Source: Impatiens glandulifera (lineage: Eukaryota > Streptophyta > Magnoliopsida > Ericales > Balsaminaceae). From it: DNA of 64,000 nucleotides. The translations under genes and the position numbers were made by a program. The notes below the pieces were generated by a model. That model ran no database searches. It worked only from the letters and a program-made list of their open reading frames with translations, and was not told the DNA's origin. Shown here piece by piece: positions 58,296 through 64,000 of this stretch. The stretch spans positions 29,777,905 to 29,841,904 of the forward strand of contig NC_061866.1 of the NCBI RefSeq assembly GCF_907164915.1, in the 5' to 3' direction. Positions within the stretch are counted from its first letter, which is position 1. Each line of letters begins with the position of its first letter.

Positions 58296-61200
58296 ATGTG
58301 GGTACCAAAAAGGTGTAAATAATTTTTTGTTGCAGGTTAGGAGGAGCAACCGGTTGAAGAATTCTGAATGGTACTTGGACAGTGGATGCTCAAGGCATAT
58401 GACCGGAAACAAGGAGCTACTAACCGACATCAAGTACGAAACCGGAGCATTCATCACATTCGGGGATAACTCAAAAGGTAAAACCGTGGGCAAGGGTAAG
58501 ATTGTCCATGGTGAATTATCCATAAATAATGTGCTATTGGTAGAAAAACTAAGCTTTAACCTGTTAAGCATAAGTCAAATGTGTGATGTGGGCTACAAAG
58601 TTGAATTTCATAAAAACTCATGCTTAGTCAAAAATCAAAATAATGACACTTTGTTAATCGGTAACCGGATAGGAAACATTTATAAAGTGAATTGGAAAAC
58701 TGATTTCGAAAAACCTGTGTGTATGATAGCCGGAAATGATCCAAACTGGCTTTGGCATAAACGGTTAAATCACTTGAATTTCAAAACGATTAACTTTATT
58801 TGTTCCAAGGAACTAGTTCACGGTTTTCCAAAAGTTAAGTTTTCAAAAGATAAAGTATGTGCTGCATGTCAAATGGGGAAACAAGTAAAATCATCTTTTA
58901 AAAGTAAAGGAAATTATCAATCTGAAAGATGTTTAGAACTTTTGCATATGGATTTGTTTGGTCCGGTTAAAGTAACTAGTTTAGGAGGCATGCATTATAA
59001 TATGGTGGTTGTTGATGATTACTCTAAGTTTACTTGGGTTACTTTTCTAGCTTCTAAAAATCAAGCAACTCCAAACTTGATTAAACTGATTTTGAGAATA
59101 CAAAATGAAAAATCTATTAAAGTAAACAAAATCAGAAGTGATAGAGGAACTGAGTTTATAAATAGTAATTTAACTACTTTTCTTGATGATTCCGGTATTA
59201 GGCACGAGTTGTCTAGTGCCAGAACTCCTCAACAAAATGGCCTGGCTGAGAGAAGAAACCGAACTCTCAAGGAAGCCGCAAGGTCAATGATAGCCGATTC
59301 GGGTATCGCTCAAAAGTTTTGGGCTGAAGCTATCAACACCGCTTGCTATACACAAAATCGATCTCTAGTGACTAAACGGTTTTCGAAAACTCCTTTTGAA
59401 ATTTATTTTGATCAAGTTCCAAATGTACGGTATTTTCGAATTTTTGGTAGTAAATGCTTTGTTCACAATAACGGCAAGAACTACTTGACCGCTTTTGATG
59501 CTAAATCCGATGAGGGAATAATGTTGGGATATTCAGCTGTGAGTAAAGCCTACAGAATATATAATACTAGGACTTTAACAGTTGAAGAAACCGCACACGT
59601 TGTTTTCGATGAATCGGTTGAGCGAAACACTGCATTACCCTTCGACCTTCACAATAGAATGGAAAATTTCAATATCTATTCTGATGATGAAGACGAGGTT
59701 CCGGTTTTTAGACGCTTTGTCAAGGACCAAGCGGTTGATGTTGAAATTCAGCCTGATCAAGCTGCCTTACCGCAGAAAGTTGACGCTTCAGTTACTACTG
59801 AAGAAATCGGTCGGTCTGACTCTGTTCAACCTACCGATCAGTCTAACCTTGATCAGCCAACCGAAAGCTTGGTAGACACGTCTCGGATTAACCTCAGAAG
59901 GAACAAAAATCATCCTCTTGAACTAGTAATAGGTAACATATCCTCACCCGTCCGAACTAGGCAACAAAATTTGGATCACTATGGAAACTCTACTTTCATA
60001 TCACAAATTGAGCCGAAAAAGGTGGATGAAGCACTGTCAGATCCAGATTGGATCTTGGAAATGCAAGAGGAATTAAACGAGTTTGAGAGAAATAAAGTCT
60101 GGTACCTAGTTCCTAGACCGAAAAACAAACCGGTTATAGGCACACGATGGGTATTCAGAAATAAACTCAATGAAGACGGTTTAGTTACGAGGAACAAAGC
60201 CCGGTTAGTGGCTCAAGGCTATAAGCAGGAAGAAGGCATTGATTTTGAAGAATCATTTGCCCCTGTAGCTAGACTTGAGGCCATTAGAATATTCTTAGCA
60301 TATGCAGCTTTCAAAAATTTCAAAGTTTATCAAATGGATGTAAAAAGCGCTTTTCTAAACGGTAAAGTAAATGAAGAAGTGTATGTTAACCAACCTCCAG
60401 GTTTTAAAAATCCAGAACATGAAAATCACGTTTACCGGCTGAATAAAGCCCTTTACGGTTTGAAACAAGCTCCAAGAGCTTGGTATGATACTTTGACTCA
60501 ATTTCTATTTGATCACAAATTTACAATAGGTTCGGTAGACAAAACCCTCTTTAAATTTGAAAGAAAGGAGCAAATTCTACTTGTTCAGATTTATGTTGAT
60601 GATATTATATTCGGATCAACCGATCCAAAATTATGTGATAAGTTTTCGAAAATGATGACTGATAGATTTCAAATGAGTATGATGGGAGAAATGAGCTTCT
60701 TTCTAGGACTTCAGGTTAAGCAGATGGAAGCCGGAATCTTTATAAGCCAACCAAAGTATACAGCCGACCTGCTGAAGAGATTTGGGATGGATACCTGTGC
60801 TGAAGCGGCTACGCCAATGAGTCCTTCCGTGAAGCTGGACAAAGATGATGATGGTCAAGCCGTTGACATCACAGCATATCGAGGAATGATCGGATCGCTG
60901 CTGTATCTCACTGCAAGCCGACCTGATATTCTGTTTGCGGTTGGAGTGTGCGGAAGGTTCCAAGCAAATCCAAAGCAATCTCATTATACGGCGGCTAAAA
61001 GAATCCTAAAATATTTGAAGGGAACTCAAGAAGTGGGACTTTGGTACCCAAAAGACTCGAGCTTCAATCTAATAAGCTACTCAGATGCCGATTACGCGGG
61101 GTGCAAAATCGACAGAAAGAGTACAAGTGGAACATGTCAGTTTCTGGGTGACCGGTTAGTCACTTGGAGCAGCAAGAAACAAACGTCCGTTGCAACTTCA

Positions 61201-61545
61201 ACCGCAGAGGCGGAGTACCTAGCGGATGGAAGCTGCTGTGCACAACTCCTCTGGATTCAACAGCAACTCAGGGACTTCGGAATAGAAGCCAATGAGTCTC
61301 CAATCTTTTGTGACAATACCAGCGCCATAGCGATCACATACAATCCGGTATTGCACTCAAGAACAAAGCATATTGACATCCGACACCATTTCATCAGGGA
61401 GCATGTTCAGGAGAAACACATCCGGCTGGAATATGTGTCGACCGAGCAACAAGTAGCGGACATCTTCACGAAACCGCTACAGGAAGCTAAGTTTTCACAC
61501 TTTCGAAATATCTTGGGTCTTACCAATCTTAATCAATTAATATAA
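58282..61545 (+). CDS. copia-2 polyprotein: protease, integrase, RT, RNase H (D2)
   Basis: Uninterrupted 1,087-residue Ty1/copia pol in the order PR-IN-RT-RH. Protease DSG 33-35; integrase zinc site H159, H164, C193, C196; integrase catalytic D224, D287, E323 (DX35E spacing); RT first catalytic D686 in [15 protein letters not shown] 771-774; RNase H acidic residues in SDADYAG (about 935-939), STAEAEYLA (about 973-980) and CDNTSA. The block [19 protein letters not shown] and the tail resemble SIRE/Maximus pol. It overlaps gag by 14 bases in another frame; a TAA also separates the frames, so natural expression would need frameshifting, re-initiation or splicing. Nothing visible disables the enzyme, but the gag in cis is broken. 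Confidence 0.93.
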   Translation: MDPTKCGYQKGVNNFLLQVRRSNRLKNSEWYLDSGCSRHMTGNKELLTDIKYETGAFITFGDNSKGKTVGKGKIVHGELSINNVLLVEKLSFNLLSISQMCDVGYKVEFHKNSCLVKNQNNDTLLIGNRIGNIYKVNWKTDFEKPVCMIAGNDPNWLWHKRLNHLNFKTINFICSKELVHGFPKVKFSKDKVCAACQMGKQVKSSFKSKGNYQSERCLELLHMDLFGPVKVTSLGGMHYNMVVVDDYSKFTWVTFLASKNQATPNLIKLILRIQNEKSIKVNKIRSDRGTEFINSNLTTFLDDSGIRHELSSARTPQQNGLAERRNRTLKEAARSMIADSGIAQKFWAEAINTACYTQNRSLVTKRFSKTPFEIYFDQVPNVRYFRIFGSKCFVHNNGKNYLTAFDAKSDEGIMLGYSAVSKAYRIYNTRTLTVEETAHVVFDESVERNTALPFDLHNRMENFNIYSDDEDEVPVFRRFVKDQAVDVEIQPDQAALPQKVDASVTTEEIGRSDSVQPTDQSNLDQPTESLVDTSRINLRRNKNHPLELVIGNISSPVRTRQQNLDHYGNSTFISQIEPKKVDEALSDPDWILEMQEELNEFERNKVWYLVPRPKNKPVIGTRWVFRNKLNEDGLVTRNKARLVAQGYKQEEGIDFEESFAPVARLEAIRIFLAYAAFKNFKVYQMDVKSAFLNGKVNEEVYVNQPPGFKNPEHENHVYRLNKALYGLKQAPRAWYDTLTQFLFDHKFTIGSVDKTLFKFERKEQILLVQIYVDDIIFGSTDPKLCDKFSKMMTDRFQMSMMGEMSFFLGLQVKQMEAGIFISQPKYTADLLKRFGMDTCAEAATPMSPSVKLDKDDDGQAVDITAYRGMIGSLLYLTASRPDILFAVGVCGRFQANPKQSHYTAAKRILKYLKGTQEVGLWYPKDSSFNLISYSDADYAGCKIDRKSTSGTCQFLGDRLVTWSSKKQTSVATSTAEAEYLADGSCCAQLLWIQQQLRDFGIEANESPIFCDNTSAIAITYNPVLHSRTKHIDIRHHFIREHVQEKHIRLEYVSTEQQVADIFTKPLQEAKFSHFRNILGLTNLNQLI

Positions 61546-62160
61546 TCATCATGCATGCTTGTATATAAAACCGGGATATGTGTTCAGGGAGAAGCTAAAG
61601 CTTCTCAAACCGTATTCAAATAGGCCATTAATAAATCAAACATGCTAACCGGGAGGAAGTCTCCGGTTATGCCCGACTACTTCATAAATTCAAATCAAAT
61701 GTATGTCTACTATCCGGTTGAAATAACTGGGATGAAGTGGATAAAACAAGTCCAAAGTTGAAGAATTGTTGACATTAATCAACTTTTCTTCACAAACGGA
61801 AATATCCTACTAAAACCGGTCATGGGAAACCGCTTAGTACATATGCACTCTGGTCTGATGAAATGAACTTTTCCGGTTAATCTGAGATGACTAACTGAGT
61901 TTTCGTGCATGTTTTGAAAAAATGAAGCCTGTAATTAATTAAAACAAGTCCACCACAATCAAGATGACGACATGTGTCCATCATCAAGAGAGGGAGACTC
62001 ACATCTTGTCAATAGATATTTTCCATCATTGCTATCTTAGTAATAATTAGATTTACCTTGGAAATAACCATTAGTTACTTCAACAAGTTAAGTCTATTAA
62101 ATAGCTGATGACATCATCAGGCATGCTTAACTTCATTAAAGACCAAGCCGAATCCCCGGG
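61546..62160. other. Post-pol non-coding region rich in CCGG motifs
   Basis: No coding signal. Carries several AACCGG/CCGGTT words like the copia-2 LTR and coding region, supporting membership of the same element. Purine-rich AAGAGAGGGAGAC (about 61986) could be a polypurine tract but is not followed by an LTR-like TG start. Confidence 0.5.
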
Positions 62161-62170
62161 TTATATAAAC
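62161..62170 (+). promoter_or_regulatory. TATA box of the first post-pol ORF
   Basis: TTATATAAAC lies about 90 bp before the ATG at 62255, with a CT-rich leader (CCTCTCTCTCTC) in between. Upstream is GATGACATCATC, a possible bZIP-type site. Confidence 0.5.
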
Positions 62171-62254
62171 CATCCTTAATCCTTTTCAAAACATCACAAG
62201 TTCACTATTCACAAGTATCATTCTTAAGAGAAAAATCCTCTCTCTCTCAAAAAC

Positions 62255-63016
62255 ATGAATACCAACTCTTTAGCCAAGAAAATCCTATTGGCAGATTTTG
62301 AATCAATCTACCAATATGAGGATCATGAAGTAAAGGAAATATTCTTAGCCATAGAAAGGAGCGGGCTAAGAAGTTTTCTTGAAAACAGGTTCATCATCGA
62401 CTACCTTGTAGTCAAAGAACTCTTTGAGACCGTGAAAGAGGTGCATCGAGATATACTCGTTGCACAGGTCTACGGTCAAAAATTCCTATTCAGCGAGACG
62501 GATTTCGCTGTATATTGCGGTTTGCCCAATGAAGGGGTAACCGACCTAACTTACTCCCCGGTGACAATGGAAGAAATGTGTCGCCGGTTTTCAGGATCTG
62601 ACATCCCGGTTAAACCCTGGGGTGCTAAGAGTCAACTTTCTCACAAGTACCAGATTCTCTGCGAGATTCTGGGAAAATCTGTCTTGTGCAGAGAGAAAAG
62701 TTACTATTACACTCAAAGGGTCTTCGAGATGATGATCGCAGTAACGGTTGGGACACCGGTTAACTGGTCCTGGATCATCTTCAGTAACCTGAAGAAGATG
62801 CTTCTCTCCAACAAAACCGGCTACGCTCCTCAGCTGAGCGGTTTCTGTGCAAGTCTGGACATCCACTCCGGACCCTTCGTCACTCTTCATCCAAGGCACG
62901 TACTCACCAAAGAACGAGTACAAGAGATGATCGACCGGTGGGAAGCGGTTAAAGCCAGAAGAATTCAAGCGGCTGAGGCTTCAAACGCTCAAGCGGCTGA
63001 GTCATCAAATGTCTAA
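62255..63016 (+). CDS. Post-pol ORF 1, unknown 253-aa protein
   Basis: Complete ORF, ATG in good plant context (AAAACATGAAT), after a TATA box and leader. Key blocks: ADFESIYQYED, FLAIERSGLRSFLENRF, FSETDFAVYCGLPNEGVTDL, VKPWGAKSQL, FEMMIAVTVGTPVNWSWIIF and a C-terminal alanine/serine-rich repeat (AAEASNAQAAESSN). No signal peptide, membrane span or catalytic motif is visible; it looks soluble and helical. It is clearly related to the next ORF at 63443. From memory, similar proteins are annotated after copia pol genes in Lamiales genomes. It sits where Sireviruses may carry an env-like gene, but nothing in it looks like an envelope. Function unknown. Confidence 0.8.
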   Translation: MNTNSLAKKILLADFESIYQYEDHEVKEIFLAIERSGLRSFLENRFIIDYLVVKELFETVKEVHRDILVAQVYGQKFLFSETDFAVYCGLPNEGVTDLTYSPVTMEEMCRRFSGSDIPVKPWGAKSQLSHKYQILCEILGKSVLCREKSYYYTQRVFEMMIAVTVGTPVNWSWIIFSNLKKMLLSNKTGYAPQLSGFCASLDIHSGPFVTLHPRHVLTKERVQEMIDRWEAVKARRIQAAEASNAQAAESSNV

Positions 63017-63330
63017 ACCTGTCTTTCCTCTTTTCTTTTATCTTTTCTTTACAAAACCGGTACTTTTGCTGTACTATCGGTTTCGTACTCCAATTAATGA
63101 ATCAGATTTCTTTTCTTTCCAAGTCAAAATCTAAAAATTTCAATGCGTCGTATCAAAAATAAATCATTTCACTCTTGGAAACATAAATCCTCATTATCAA
63201 AGAGCATGCCTGACTTGATTTGACAAGACTTGCTTTTATTCTCTTGGAAAATCACAAAAACATTAATGACTAAGCATAAACGGCTAGATTTTTCAAATCC
63301 TCTCATTAAATGCTCTCATTCACTCTAGGC
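63017..63330. other. Spacer between the two post-pol ORFs
   Basis: AT-rich, non-coding; contains AAAACCGG and CGGTTT words and presumably the 3' end of ORF 1 and promoter of ORF 2. Confidence 0.5.
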
Positions 63331-63339
63331 TATAAAAAG
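63331..63339 (+). promoter_or_regulatory. TATA box of the second post-pol ORF
   Basis: TATAAAAAG preceded by GGC, closely resembling the copia-2 LTR box (AGCTATAAAAGG). It lies about 110 bp before the ATG at 63443, with a CT-rich leader containing TTCTTCTCTCTAA. Confidence 0.55.
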
Positions 63340-63442
63340 GGGCTCAACCTCCATTTTTCAAAACACGCCTTCAAGCATTCTTCTCTCTAAAAAAACTCGA
63401 AAGCTCAAGAACTCTCTCAAAGATCTTCTTCTCTTCATCATC

Positions 63443-64000
63443 ATGTCTGCCGAGATAAGAAACACTCTGATCATTGATTTTGAAGACATCAAGCATAACG
63501 ACGACTATGAATGCATTTATCAGCATGTCATAGAGTCTGGCCTGAAAGGTTTTCTCAAGGGTTCAGACCTCATCCTCGTGGAGGAGGTGTGTGAATTCTA
63601 CAATAACGGTCACATTTTGGATGATGGCAGCATTCGCACCATCATCGACGGTCAGTTGCTCCAATTTTCTGAGGAGGAATTCGCCACCTTCTTTCACCTT
63701 CCAACGGAAGGTTTCTCCGATTTTCCGACGCCGTATTTACCGGCTAAGGAAACTTTCTTCAAGATCTTCTCTTCTTCATACACTCCTGTTAAAGACTTTG
63801 GGAAGAAAGAAGATCTTGCTCCTCACTACCATGTCTTTCACGATTTGGTCCAAAGGTCTATCATAGGCCGAATGCCCAATCAGAACTACAGCCGGGAGGC
63901 ATTCGATATTATGATAGCCATCATCCGCGAAACCGCCATCAACTGGGCATCCTATCTTTTTAATAAGCTGAAGCAGCTTATGACCGGTAAAAGAGGAAGG
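63443..64000 (+). CDS. Post-pol ORF 2, paralogue of ORF 1, runs off the window
   Basis: Open from ATG 63443 (ATCATCATGTCTGCC) through 186 codons to the window end. It parallels ORF 1 throughout: IDFEDIKHNDDYE, IESGLKGFLKG, LQFSEEEFATFFHLPTEGFS, TPVKDFGKKEDLAPHY, FDIMIAIIRETAINWASYLF, NKLKQLM. Conserved positions include DFE, SGL-FL, FSE--FA, LP-EG, PVK--G-K--L, MIA and NW. Sequence identity looks moderate, so the duplication of this ORF is old and both copies have stayed open. No membrane or signal segment is seen. Function unknown. Confidence 0.75.
   Translation, partial: MSAEIRNTLIIDFEDIKHNDDYECIYQHVIESGLKGFLKGSDLILVEEVCEFYNNGHILDDGSIRTIIDGQLLQFSEEEFATFFHLPTEGFSDFPTPYLPAKETFFKIFSSSYTPVKDFGKKEDLAPHYHVFHDLVQRSIIGRMPNQNYSREAFDIMIAIIRETAINWASYLFNKLKQLMTGKRGR

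Larger units (their letters stand above)
31687..60339 (+). repeat. D2, distal copy of the ~30-kb direct duplication
   Basis: Colinear with D1. Its left edge is abrupt (sequence left of 31687 does not match positions 1-125), while on the right it runs on into the rest of pol. D2 is therefore the copy broken at its left. D2 keeps the unduplicated form of the 1.95-kb segment and has a private 32-bp deletion at the end of an LTR (54897/54898). Private substitutions and frameshifts in both copies show they have diverged separately. A haplotype placed twice by the assembler would look similar. Confidence 0.93.

Noticed and set aside
63591..63866. 91-codon plus frame
   Set aside because: It is an out-of-frame shadow of post-pol ORF 2, whose own frame is open from 63443 and has a clear paralogue.

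Overview
The window is nuclear DNA of a flowering plant: AT-rich, dominated by transposable elements, with no rRNA or tRNA gene that I can recognise. Host clues are a pentatricopeptide-repeat (PPR) gene fragment resembling Arabidopsis PPR5/EMB2453, plant-type TATA boxes and introns, and Ty1/copia elements of SIRE/Maximus type. From memory, similar pol proteins and similar extra ORFs downstream of pol occur in Lamiales (Gesneriaceae) genomes. That placement is an inference and was not searched.

The main feature is a direct duplication of about 30 kb. Copy D1 is 126-30805 and copy D2 is 31687-60339. They match in the same order and orientation at roughly 99% identity by eye (not calculated). 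D1 stops abruptly inside the reverse-transcriptase domain of a copia pol gene. D2 starts abruptly inside a sequence that continues leftwards from D1. An 881-bp spacer, mostly a palindromic 54-bp satellite, separates them. It may be a real tandem duplication or an uncollapsed second haplotype in the assembly.

Layout of each unit, D1 coordinates: an old repeat (B1, 1-4237) split by a 2.3-kb non-autonomous hAT-like element (395-2726) that carries a giant head-to-head minisatellite; a dead minus-strand copia gag (4275-4839); two tandem copies of a small unknown minus-strand gene with promoter and 5'UTR intron (5234-8650); AT-rich DNA; a second copy of the old repeat without the hAT (B2, 10103-12037), which serves as an in-window empty site; intergenic DNA with a second hAT remnant; a decayed copia element (LTR and gag only, copia-1) fused directly to a PPR5-like exon; a gag-protease-only LTR element (21802-25344) inserted in PPR exon 2; and a SIRE-like copia element (copia-2) beginning about 25684.

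D1 differs from D2 by a private 1,947-bp tandem duplication (17894-21785), while D2 has a private 32-bp deletion and its own stops and frameshifts. Relative order of events: B and C duplications first; then the hAT and LTR insertions; then the 30-kb duplication; then the 1.95-kb duplication in D1 and the 32-bp deletion in D2.

Downstream of D2 the copia-2 pol is open for 1,087 codons (protease, integrase, reverse transcriptase and RNase H motifs all present), although its gag is broken. It is followed by two related ORFs (62255-63016 and 63443 to beyond the window end), each with its own TATA box. They lie where Sireviruses can carry an env-like gene but show no membrane or signal segment. This pair of paralogous post-pol ORFs is the best candidate for something undescribed. 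No 3' LTR is reached before 64000.
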